Shown one piece after another: positions 17,953 through 24,837 of a stretch of 64,000 nt of DNA. Location of the stretch: assembly GCA_904420075.1 (NCBI GenBank), contig CAJFTX010000012.1:1-64000 (forward strand), read 5' to 3'. Position 1 is the stretch's first letter. Every line of letters starts with the position of its first letter. The stretch is from an uncultured Clostridia bacterium (GTDB lineage Bacteria > Bacillota > Clostridia > Oscillospirales > Feifaniaceae). The translations under genes were made by a program, and so were the position numbers. The notes beneath the pieces were generated by a model. That model had not been told where the DNA came from. It saw only the letters and a program-made list of their open reading frames with translations, and searched no databases.

Positions 17953-17992
17953 AAGCGCGTGCTTTGAAGAATTTCAAAGCACGCGCTTTTTA
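17953..17992 (+). terminator. yebC terminator
   Basis: Perfect 16-bp stem AAGCGCGTGCTTTGAA with its complement, 4-nt loop, then a T-rich tail to 17992. Confidence 0.9.
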
Positions 17993-18032
17993 TTTGTCGA
18001 TAATCTCGAAAATGTTTGAAAATCCACCGATA

Positions 18033-18317
18033 ATCATCGTATTCGACCATTTACCTCACCATATCGTTCGATATACAGCGAGCGATATGGTATCGTACTG
18101 TCTCGTTCGTCCGATGCTGGCCGGCATATCGGACGATAAGGGGGCGGGGGAGTCGTGGACGACGGACTAAATAACTGGAGGAAAGAGGGGATTTAAGTAG
18201 GTGAAGATCAACGAGGAGTAATTCCCTCCGGTGGAATCACCGTAAAAAATCTCACCTGTCTTGGCTGGGACGACAAGAAAAGAGCGTGCTTTGGAATTCA
18301 TCAAAGCGCGCTCTTTT
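18033..18317 (+). repeat. degenerate tandem repeat, copy 1, ending in a hairpin terminator
   Basis: About 285 bases that match the next segment with an offset of 327 (TTCGACC at 18042 and 18369; ATCGTTCGATA at 18063 against ATCGTGCGATA at 18390). The translated frame IVFDHLPHHIVR ... AGISDDKGAGESWT parallels copy 2. The sequence GAGGAGTAATTCCCTCC near 18213 repeats the yebC tail (near 17887), an offset of about 326. It ends in a hairpin (18278-18317, GAGCGTGCTTTG type) resembling the yebC terminator. No intact gene. Inverted repeats ACCATATCG/CGATATGGT and GTCCGAT/ATCGGAC lie inside. Confidence 0.65.
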
Positions 18318-18359
18318 GCATATCGTTATCCCCTGAATCGCTTGAAGACCTCGTTAACA

Positions 18360-18600
18360 GTCATTGTTTTCGACCGCTTTTTGGGGCAAATCGTGCGATA
18401 AATTGCGGGCGGTGTACCTGCTGTGTGAGAGCATTTGGGTGAGACAGGCGGCATATCAGATGGCGGAAGGGCGGGGAAGCTGTGGACGGTCGCACGAATG
18501 AAGCGGGCGAAAGTCAAGGACGACGAATAGCGGATGGCCCTCCCGACCGGAGAAGGTATTGTGGGGGAATACGCCGAAAAGCGGATGCTTTTCGGCGTAT
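18360..18600 (+). repeat. degenerate tandem repeat, copy 2
   Basis: Second copy of the preceding unit. The frame reads VFDRFLGQIVR, stop, then GETGGISDGGRAGKLWTV and ends KVKDDE-stop at 18528-18530, matching VKINEE-stop of copy 1 in position. It ends in a 14-bp hairpin (ATACGCCGAAAAGC and complement, 18569-18600). A second frame (LRAVYLLCESIWVRQAAYQ) also looks protein-like. The unit is probably the ruin of a short gene or an interspersed intergenic element. Confidence 0.6.
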
Positions 18601-19110
18601 GTTGCTTTATGCCCGGAGGGCGGTGCTTGAAAGCGATGGGGCAATGATCGTTGAGCTTCAAGATGGGGAGCTCTGTCCCGCTGTGGGAGAAATCGGTGGA
18701 CCGGCCGGCGGCCCGATTCTCGTACCGCTCTGTTCGGAGCGGAGAGGCGCATATGTGTGCCGGGAAAGGACAGTATACCGCCCGTGCAGTTTGGGAAAAG
18801 CCGGGAGGTGAAGTGGAGAGAGTGAAAAAGTCGCTGTGTACGCTAGCTCGGGCTGAATTACGGTTTTCACTGTGACCGGCAAAAGCAAAAACACCCGTAG
18901 GGGAAAGGACGGATGAGCGATCGCCGGACGCGGGAGAAAACGGACAGGGACTGTGTGAGGACCTTTTGCATCTGCTTCCAATTCACAGAAAGAGCCGGTG
19001 CGAGAAGATAACGTCTCCCGCGTGGATGCGCTCTGAGGAGCGGCACGGAGTAAGAAGGCTGGAGCCCCCTCTGAGGACTCTCTGTGATGCGTCCTCCTGT
19101 TGAGGAGGAC
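18601..19110. other. intergenic stretch without recognisable genes
   Basis: About 510 bases. A 109-residue frame (18482-18811) crosses it but lacks a ribosome site and looks like chance coding in GC-rich DNA. The stretch ends with a GTCCTCC / GGAGGAC hairpin followed by TTGTTTTG at 19091-19118, which may end transcription from upstream and overlaps the next promoter. Confidence 0.4.
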
Positions 19111-19139
19111 TTGTTTTGCTCGGGACGGTGTGCTATAGT
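19111..19139 (+). promoter_or_regulatory. promoter of the small membrane protein gene
   Basis: TTGTTT (19111-19116), 17-base spacer, TATAGT (19134-19139) with extended TGC. Confidence 0.65.
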
Positions 19140-19168
19140 AAATATAATTTGGTGCGGGAGGGGTCTCT

Positions 19169-19384
19169 ATGAAGTCCAAAAATCCGGTGGCACGGGCGCT
19201 CTATATCTGTGGGATTATCGCGGCGATGCTCGGATTCTTAGTGAGTTTGCTGCGGGCGTCGGAGAATGTCACCTATCTTCTGAGCGGCGTATTCCTAACT
19301 GCGATCGTCACCGTACTGCTCTTCGGTCTGGGGGAGATTGTGAATCTGCTCCAGAAGATTTTAGACCGGCTGGAGAACAAATAA
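19169..19384 (+). CDS. small two-helix membrane protein
   Basis: A 71-residue protein with two hydrophobic helices (ARALYICGIIAAMLGFLVSLL, in part, and VFLTAIVTVLLFGLGEIV) and a charged amphipathic C-terminus LLQKILDRLENK. ATG 19169 has GGGAGGGG 8 bases upstream and a good promoter 30 bases further. It is a single-gene unit closed by a terminator. I do not recognise a family. Confidence 0.75.
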   Translation: MKSKNPVARALYICGIIAAMLGFLVSLLRASENVTYLLSGVFLTAIVTVLLFGLGEIVNLLQKILDRLENK

Positions 19385-19423
19385 TTTTGGAGCGGCGCCA
19401 TCCGATGACGGTTTCCGAGAGAG

Positions 19424-19454
19424 AAAACACCCGGGTGAACCACCCGGGTGTTTT
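19424..19454. terminator. bidirectional terminator
   Basis: 14-bp stem AAAACACCCGGGTG with complement and a 3-nt loop. T-runs on both strands serve the membrane protein gene (+) and the RHH gene (-). Confidence 0.85.
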
Positions 19455-19518
19455 CATCTGATTTAGAAAGGCCCACGCCCTTTTTGGTTGCAATCACAGT
19501 GCTGTCAGAGTCAAATGC

Positions 19519-19716
19519 TTAATCTTTGCTGATCTCCAGATTCTTTAAGGCGTAGTGGATGCACAGCGAGATAAGCTCGTTGCGGGTACGTCCGGTTTTG
19601 ATTGCCACATCGTCTAACTCCCGAATCAGGGAGGCGGGCAGGCGTGCGGACACCACTTTGCTCTCGCCGTAGAGCTTCCGGGGATGCACAACAAATTTCT
19701 CTTTCTTTTCGTCCAT
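19519..19716 (-). CDS. ribbon-helix-helix (CopG-like) DNA-binding protein
   Basis: A 65-residue protein with an RHH fold: strand KVVSARLPASLIRELDDVA followed by TGRTRNELISLCIHYALKNL, the normal pattern for small CopG/Arc/MetJ-type regulators. AGGTG stands 8 bases before ATG 19716. No toxin gene is adjacent, so it is more likely a stand-alone repressor than an antitoxin. Targets are unknown; the divergent mnmA promoter region is nearby. Confidence 0.8.
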   Translation of the reverse strand: MDEKKEKFVVHPRKLYGESKVVSARLPASLIRELDDVAIKTGRTRNELISLCIHYALKNLEISKD

Positions 19717-19909
19717 AGTATCACCTGCTTTTACAACAATTTGGAGTTTATAAGATTATCTATTCGTAGTGTATCCTGAATTTTGTAGTTTAAAAATATT
19801 ACGTTTGTCTACATTACCAGTAACTTACTTTTTTGGGATTTTTAGGGTAAAAATTGCCCTCTCAGTGGGGGGCTGTCGGTACAAAATAGATCGGAATGGA
19901 GGTACAGCG

Positions 19910-20929
19910 ATGGGGAGGGTGTTGGTTGCGATGAGCGGTGGAGTGGACAGCTCGGTCGCCGCTGCGCTGCTGCTTGACGCGGGACAGGAAGTGGAAGGGG
20001 CTACGATGCTTCTGCACGGCGGCGCGGGGGAGAGAACAGCGGTACAGGACGCGGAGTCGGTCTGCGCTGTGCTCGGCATTCCGCACCGGGTGCTCGACCT
20101 GCGCGTCCCTTTCGCGCGCTGTGTTATGGAGCCGTTTTTGAGCGAATATCTGCGGGGGAGAACGCCGAACCCCTGCATGTACTGCAACCGGGAGATCAAA
20201 TTCGGCGCGTTCTACACAGCGGCGAGAGAGGCGGGATTTGAACGGATTGCAACCGGACATTACGCCCGGATAGAGGGGGGGCTTGTCCGCCGGCCGGAGC
20301 GGGCGAAAAAGGAACAGACCTATGTGTTTGCGCTGGTGGAGCGGGAGGTGCTCTCCCATCTGCTGCTGCCCTGCGGAGCATATCCCAAAGAGGAGATCCG
20401 TGCGGCTGCGAAACGCTACCGGCTGCCTGTGGCGGAGAAGGCGGACAGCCAGGAGATCTGCTTTATTGAGGACAACGATTACACCGGCTGGATCGAGCGG
20501 CGGTGCGGCGTGCTTCCTGAGGGGGAGTTCCTGGATGAGAACGGCGCGGTGCTGGGACGCCACCGGGGGATCATACACTATACAGTGGGACAGCGAAAGG
20601 GGCTCGGCCTTGCGCTGCCGGAGCCGCGCTTCGTCGGACGGATCGACGCCGCGGCGAACCAAGTGGTGCTGGTGCCGTCGGAACGACTGTACGGCCGGGA
20701 GATGGTGCTTTCCGCGCTCAATTTGCACCTCCCCCTCGAAGATGGGGAACGGATTCTGGCACAGCCGCGGTACAACGCCCGACCGGCGCCGGCACGTTTT
20801 TTTCGCACGGAGCGCGGGGCGCGTATCGTGTTTGACGAGGCGCAGCGGGCGCTGACGCCGGGACAGGTGGCGGCGCTCTATCGGGGGGATACGCTCGCTG
20901 GAGGAGGGGTGATCGATGCCGCCGTTTGA
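19910..20929 (+). CDS. mnmA: tRNA-specific 2-thiouridylase
   Basis: Thiolates U34 of tRNA for Lys, Glu and Gln using ATP and a persulfide donor. The 339-residue protein has the PP-loop VAMSGGVDSSVAAALL near residue 6, the catalytic NPCMYCNREIKF near 90, the GHYARI segment, SQEICFIEDNDY near 180, and the C-terminal GLGLALPEPRFVG beta-barrel start. ATG 19910 has GGAGG 7 bases upstream. Its end overlaps queG by 14 bases, linking two tRNA wobble-base modification genes. Confidence 0.93.
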   Translation: MGRVLVAMSGGVDSSVAAALLLDAGQEVEGATMLLHGGAGERTAVQDAESVCAVLGIPHRVLDLRVPFARCVMEPFLSEYLRGRTPNPCMYCNREIKFGAFYTAAREAGFERIATGHYARIEGGLVRRPERAKKEQTYVFALVEREVLSHLLLPCGAYPKEEIRAAAKRYRLPVAEKADSQEICFIEDNDYTGWIERRCGVLPEGEFLDENGAVLGRHRGIIHYTVGQRKGLGLALPEPRFVGRIDAAANQVVLVPSERLYGREMVLSALNLHLPLEDGERILAQPRYNARPAPARFFRTERGARIVFDEAQRALTPGQVAALYRGDTLAGGGVIDAAV

Positions 20930-21725
20930 GCAGTTTGTGCTGTGGGAGCTGCGTGCGGTGGGGCTGCCATATGCGGCGGTCTGCGATGCGGCGCGGGTGG
21001 CGGACTGTGTGCTACAGGGGTACACACTGCCGTTTTCCCCGCGCTCGGTCGCATTTGTCGCGCTGCCGTATGGGGGCGGGCCGGGCCGGGTCGCGCGCTA
21101 TGCGCGCGGCCGGGATTACCACAGGGTGCTGCCTGAACTGCTGGGGCGGGCGGCGGAGCGCTTGGCATCCCGGTTTCCGCAGTTGCAGTGCCGCGGATAT
21201 ACGGATATCTCCCCCTACCGCGAGGTGGAGGCCGCAGCGCGCGCGGGCCTCGGAGCGCGGCTGCGCAACGGGCTGCTCTATGTGGAGGGGTGTGGAACCT
21301 ACTGTCTCATAGGGGAGCTTGTGATGGACCGTCCACTGGACGGGGAGACGGATGTGCGTGCGATGGAAAACCCCTGCCGGAACTGCGGCCGCTGTGTTGC
21401 GGCCTGTCCCTCCGGCGCGCTTGAGCGGGGGTTTGAGCACTGCCTCTCGGGGGTGACCCAGCAGCGCCGTGAGCTGACCGTCGAGGAGCAGGAGCTGGTG
21501 CGAAGCGTGGGGAGCATCTGGGGCTGTGATATCTGCCAGCAGGTCTGCCCGCTGAATGTGGAACGTCCGGGGGAGAAGGACCCCGATTTTTCTGGACTTG
21601 TCGAGTTATCCGACCGGCAGTTCCGCAAAAAATATGCCGACAGGGCTTTTTCCTACCGGGGAATTCGGCCGCTGCTGCGAAACATTGCGCTCATCGAGGG
21701 GAGAGAAGAGAATGAAGGAGATTAA
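20916..21725 (+). CDS. queG: epoxyqueuosine reductase-like Fe-S protein
   Basis: QueG-family enzyme reducing epoxyqueuosine to queuosine in tRNA. The 269-residue protein carries two [4Fe-4S] motifs: CRNCGRCVAACPSGAL near residue 151 and CDICQQVCPLNVE near 205. VEGCGTYCLIGELV, the substrate strand, precedes them. It is shorter than typical QueG (about 300-380), lacking part of the N-terminal cobalamin-binding region and the C-terminal HEAT domain, so substrate is inferred. It overlaps mnmA by 14 bases and alaA by 14 bases, making a tight three-gene operon. Confidence 0.8.
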   Translation: MPPFEQFVLWELRAVGLPYAAVCDAARVADCVLQGYTLPFSPRSVAFVALPYGGGPGRVARYARGRDYHRVLPELLGRAAERLASRFPQLQCRGYTDISPYREVEAAARAGLGARLRNGLLYVEGCGTYCLIGELVMDRPLDGETDVRAMENPCRNCGRCVAACPSGALERGFEHCLSGVTQQRRELTVEEQELVRSVGSIWGCDICQQVCPLNVERPGEKDPDFSGLVELSDRQFRKKYADRAFSYRGIRPLLRNIALIEGREENEGD

Positions 21726-22938
21726 AAAATCGGAAAAGCTGCAGGGAGTACGGTATGAGATCCGGGGAGCGGTGGCCGATCTCGCCGCACGGATGGAGCG
21801 CGAGGGGGAGAGCATCATCAAGCTCAACATCGGCAATCTCGCGCCCTACGGATTTGACGCGCCGAGCGAGGTAATCGGGGATATGCTGCTCAATCTCCGC
21901 AAGGCGCAGGGATACACCGAATCGAAAGGGATTTTCTCCGCGAGAAAGGCGATCATGCAGTACTATCAGCTGCAGCATCTGCCGAATCTCGATATCGACG
22001 ATATCTATATCGGAAACGGGAGCTCTGAGATGATCATCATGTCGATGCAGGCTCTTTTGAATCCCGAGGACGAGATGCTGGTGCCCTCCCCGGACTATCC
22101 GCTTTGGACGGCGGCGGTAACACTGGCCGGCGGCCGCGCGGTGCACTACCGCTGCGAGGAGCGGGATGAGTTCCAGCCGTCGGTGGAGGATATGCGCGCG
22201 AAGATTACGCCGCGCACGCGGGGAATCATTCTCATCAATCCGAACAATCCGACCGGGGCGTTCTACCCGAGGGAGACGCTGGAGCGGATTGTAGAGCTCG
22301 CGCGGGAGTTTGACCTGATGCTCTTCTCGGATGAGATTTATGATCATCTGCTGATGGACGGCGCCGAGTTCTGTTCTGCGGCGTCGCTCGCGCCCGATCT
22401 CTTCTGCGCGACGCTCGGAGGCGTCTCAAAGTCGCACCGGGTGACCGGCTTCCGCTCGGGGTGGATTGTCTTCTCGGGCAACCGGGAGCGCGGCCGCGAC
22501 TATCTCGACGGGATGAATCTGATGGCGTCCATGCGGCTCTGCAGTAATGCGCCCGCACAGTACATCATTCAGACCTGCATCGGGGGGTACCAGTCGGTCA
22601 GGGAATTTATCGCGCCGGGAGGACGGCTCTATGAGCAGAGGGAGTTCGCTTACCGTATGCTCACCGAGATTCCTGGACTCTCGGTGGTGAAACCGAAAGC
22701 GGCCTTTTATATATTCCCAAAGTATGACAGAGAGCGGTTCGATTTTGAGACGGATGAGGCTATGGCACTCGCTCTGCTCCGGGAGGAGAAGATACTGGTT
22801 GTGCCGGGCAGCGGATTCAACTTCCCCGGAAACGATCACTTCCGTATGACCTATCTGCCCGAGATCAGTACGCTCAAGGTGGTCCGGGAGCGGATGACCC
22901 GCTTTTTTGCCCGGCACGAGAGAGCTTGTGAGCAGTGA
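21712..22938 (+). CDS. alaA: alanine-forming aminotransferase, AlaA-like
   Basis: Fold-type I PLP aminotransferase of 408 residues, strongly resembling E. coli AlaA (glutamate-pyruvate aminotransferase) along its length. Shared phrases include IKKSEKLQGVRYEIRGAV at the start, LKLNIGN-type KLNIGNLAPYGFDAP, QGYTESKGIFSARKAIMQYY, INPNNPTGA, SDEIYDHLLMD and GGYQSVREFIAPGGRLYEQR. The PLP lysine is in GVSKSHRVTGFRSGW near residue 242. ATG 21712 has GAGGGGAGAG upstream. It closes the mnmA-queG-alaA operon with a terminator 40 bases on. Confidence 0.88.
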   Translation: MKEIKKSEKLQGVRYEIRGAVADLAARMEREGESIIKLNIGNLAPYGFDAPSEVIGDMLLNLRKAQGYTESKGIFSARKAIMQYYQLQHLPNLDIDDIYIGNGSSEMIIMSMQALLNPEDEMLVPSPDYPLWTAAVTLAGGRAVHYRCEERDEFQPSVEDMRAKITPRTRGIILINPNNPTGAFYPRETLERIVELAREFDLMLFSDEIYDHLLMDGAEFCSAASLAPDLFCATLGGVSKSHRVTGFRSGWIVFSGNRERGRDYLDGMNLMASMRLCSNAPAQYIIQTCIGGYQSVREFIAPGGRLYEQREFAYRMLTEIPGLSVVKPKAAFYIFPKYDRERFDFETDEAMALALLREEKILVVPGSGFNFPGNDHFRMTYLPEISTLKVVRERMTRFFARHERACEQ

Positions 22939-22979
22939 GAATCTACAAATGTAGTGCGGCAGGACACTATTATAAAAAA

Positions 22980-23014
22980 ACAACGGCCGATTGTCAACCG
23001 GCCGTTGTTTTATT
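22980..23014. terminator. bidirectional terminator between alaA and the XRE repressor gene
   Basis: ACAACGGCCG / CGGCCGTTGT stem, 9-nt loop, with A-run before and T-run after. Confidence 0.85.
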
Positions 23015-23033
23015 TGATCTTAAAAAGTGTAAT

Positions 23034-23525
23034 TTAGAGAGGGAGATAGCAGCCGATCACCACGCCGAGCGGAGTGCCCTGCGCCGCGGTGCCGATCGAA
23101 AAGTATCCGGCCCGGTTGAGCAGGCAGAGCGCATCCGCCGCCGGGGCAGAGTTTCGCCGTACGATTAAAAAATCACCGGTTTGAGCACGCTTTATGCGCA
23201 TATCGTCATCCGTGATCCGCACAGCAAACAGCTGCCCAATCGGGGGAAACGGACCTTCAGGCCCGGAGATCACCGGCAGCTCCTCGGGAGGTTCCGCTAG
23301 AGAGGCGGAGGGGAGGCACTCGCCGTTTAAAATCCAGACCGGGGAGACGCCGAGCACTTCTGCGATCGCGGTGAGAACGGGGAATTTTGGCCGCCGGATC
23401 TCACCGCTCTCGTAGCGGGATATGGTGGACTTTGTAACCTGAATTCGGTCCGCCACCTGCTGCTGTGTGAGATTTTGCGCCCTGCGCGCCGCAGCAATAC
23501 GGGCGCCCATCTGTTCTGTCGTCAC
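23034..23525 (-). CDS. CI-like XRE repressor with S24-like C-terminus
   Basis: A 163-residue phage-type repressor. Residues 1-65 form an XRE helix-turn-helix (LTQQQVADRIQVTKSTISRYE). Residues 90-163 match the S24/LexA-CI C-terminal fold (FAVRITDDDMRIKRAQTGDFLIVRR ... LGVVIGCY, shown in parts). The position of the catalytic serine (usually DDSM) is Asp in TDDDM, so self-cleavage should be lost. GTG 23525 has GAGGTG 7 bases upstream. It diverges from a three-gene phage-like operon and probably controls it and itself. Confidence 0.85.
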   Translation of the reverse strand: MTTEQMGARIAAARRAQNLTQQQVADRIQVTKSTISRYESGEIRRPKFPVLTAIAEVLGVSPVWILNGECLPSASLAEPPEELPVISGPEGPFPPIGQLFAVRITDDDMRIKRAQTGDFLIVRRNSAPAADALCLLNRAGYFSIGTAAQGTPLGVVIGCYLPL

Positions 23526-23545
23526 GTCGCACCTCGGTTTTTCAA

Positions 23546-23699
23546 AAGTAATTTCATTATATCACAAAAAGAGAACGCCGCAGAGATAAGAGAGGTCTTT
23601 CGGAGCGGATGAGAGCTTCCGGATTTTTGCGGGGGATGTTCTCCAAACGGTCCAAAACCCCTGATGTGCTCAATCTTTTGTGAAATGATTATATCACAA
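23546..23699 (-). promoter_or_regulatory. two operator/promoter boxes upstream of the XRE repressor
   Basis: Two related 22-bp boxes at 23546-23567 and 23678-23699. The second is a near-perfect palindrome TTGTGA-N10-TCACAA; the first shares its right half ATTATATCACAA. Each contains an extended -10 (TGA then TATAAT) on the minus strand (23556-23561 and 23688-23693), so binding would cover two repressor promoters. Autoregulation is inferred. Confidence 0.6.
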
Positions 23700-23851
23700 T
23701 TCAGAGCGCTTCGTATCCCGTCACCCGCAGCCTCGGGAGAGGAGAAAAAACGCTTTCCGGAACAATATTTCGTCTCGCAATAAGCCCATTATACCCCGAT
23801 TTATTTCATATTGCAACAACAGGGGTGGGTGTCGACAGGGCTGACTATGGG

Positions 23852-23898
23852 TTGACAGATTGTGGCAAATTGGGTATCCTATAGTTGCGCAGCGCAAC
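23852..23898 (+). promoter_or_regulatory. promoter and palindromic operator of the phage-like operon
   Basis: TTGACA (23852-23857), 17-base spacer, TATCCT (23875-23880). The perfect 15-bp palindrome GTTGCGCAGCGCAAC follows at 23884-23898, at the expected transcription start. Its position fits a repressor operator. Confidence 0.6.
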
Positions 23899-23926
23899 AA
23901 ATCTCCCGGAGATTCGAGGAAAGTGA

Positions 23927-24103
23927 ATGAAAAATAGGTGTGAGAGGTGCATCTACTGGCGGCCGCTCGGCTCGTTTGAGCTCTATGCGTGTCACTATGC
24001 ACTTGTGTGCGGGAAAGCGAGACGGAAGCGGGCGGAGGAATGTGACCTCGGGAGGGAAAAAGATGATGGAAAAGGAATTTGCTCAGAGGCGCAGTCCCTG
24101 TGA
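23927..24103 (+). CDS. Cys-rich micro-protein 1, phage-type
   Basis: A 58-residue basic protein: MKNRCERCIYWRPLGSFELY, then ACHYALVCGKARRKRAEECD and a polar tail. The cysteines (CERC, ACH, VCG, ECD) suggest a zinc-binding fold, and the pattern CxxCxYWR ... ACH ... ECD resembles small Cys proteins found next to phage late regulators in Clostridia. GAGGAAAG stands 6 bases upstream of ATG 23927. It overlaps the next gene by 41 bases. Function unknown. Confidence 0.65.
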   Translation: MKNRCERCIYWRPLGSFELYACHYALVCGKARRKRAEECDLGREKDDGKGICSEAQSL

Positions 24104-24206
24104 GGGATGTGTGAGAAACTGTACAAACTATAAGCGGTGCAGCCAGTTTCGCAAGTGGTTTTCAGGCCGGTGGAACGAGATCCGCAGGGAGTATCACCGT
24201 GCATGA
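24063..24206 (+). CDS. Cys-rich micro-protein 2, phage-type
   Basis: A 47-residue protein with four cysteines in CEGCVRNCTNYKRC followed by an aromatic/basic helix FRKWFSGRWNEIRREYH. Start ATG 24063 (or 24066) has GGGAGGGA just upstream. Its stop overlaps the next start (ATGA at 24203-24206). The fold looks like a small zinc knuckle; phage neighbours suggest a prophage origin. Confidence 0.65.
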   Translation: MMEKEFAQRRSPCEGCVRNCTNYKRCSQFRKWFSGRWNEIRREYHRA

Positions 24207-24556
24207 CAAAGGAAGAACTCTCGCAATATGGCTATCTCCGTGTCGAGATTGCGGAGCTTGAATACCGGCTCTGCAATTTGGAGCGACTCGGGGGAAAAAA
24301 AGAGAGCGCGGAGCTGCCCAAACTTTATCGGACGCTGTTTGAGCGCCGGGAGCGATGCTGTCGGGAGCTCCTGCGGCTGGAGCGCTTTCTCTCCTCGGTG
24401 GAGGACAGCAGGATACGGCTGATTCTCTCGCTCCGCTACGCGGAAAATCTGAGCTGGAGACAGGTGGCTCTGGCGATCGGAGAGCGGGATGAACAATTTC
24501 CACGGAGACTCCACAACCGTTTTTTGAAAAGCACAGAGCAGAGACGCCGTGAGTAG
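24203..24556 (+). CDS. DUF1492-like phage sigma/ArpU-type regulator
   Basis: A 117-residue protein resembling DUF1492 phage transcription regulators. The N-terminal coiled coil (EIAELEYRLCNLERL) is followed near residue 70 by a sigma-region-4-like helix-turn-helix: RIRLILSLRYAENLSWRQVA then LHNRFLK. Such proteins switch on late or packaging genes in Gram-positive phages, but none are present here. The ATG is coupled to the previous gene by ATGA. The real start is 24203; the longer frame to 24137 overlaps micro-protein 2. Confidence 0.78.
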   Translation: MTKEELSQYGYLRVEIAELEYRLCNLERLGGKKESAELPKLYRTLFERRERCCRELLRLERFLSSVEDSRIRLILSLRYAENLSWRQVALAIGERDEQFPRRLHNRFLKSTEQRRRE

Positions 24557-24574
24557 CGGCGTCTCTGCTCTTTT
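24536..24574 (+). terminator. terminator of the phage-like operon
   Basis: Perfect 14-bp stem GAGCAGAGACGCCG with complement, 7-nt loop, TTTT. The left arm lies within the last codons of the DUF1492 gene. Confidence 0.85.
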
Positions 24575-24837
24575 CGCGTTAGAAATTGTGAGAAGGAGTA
24601 CCCAAAACCGAACTTTTGTGTTATAATAAACATTTGTGATATAGGAATAACTGCCGCCCGCCCTGCGGCGGAATCGCTGTGCGTGGGGGAAGCGTACCTG
24701 TTCTGTGCAGAGCGGCGGAGACGAAACGGCCGTGTAAAGCCGTGTGGGCAGCAGAGGCTACGGCGGAGAGGTGCGGCGTGGTCTGGAGGAGAACTGTCCG
24801 GGGAGAACCCGGATGAGATGGAGGAGGGAGCCCTCGG

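Noticed and set aside
18482-18811. 109-codon forward open frame in the repeat region
   Set aside because: No ribosome site, crosses the copy-2 hairpin, and its sequence is Arg/Gly-rich noise.
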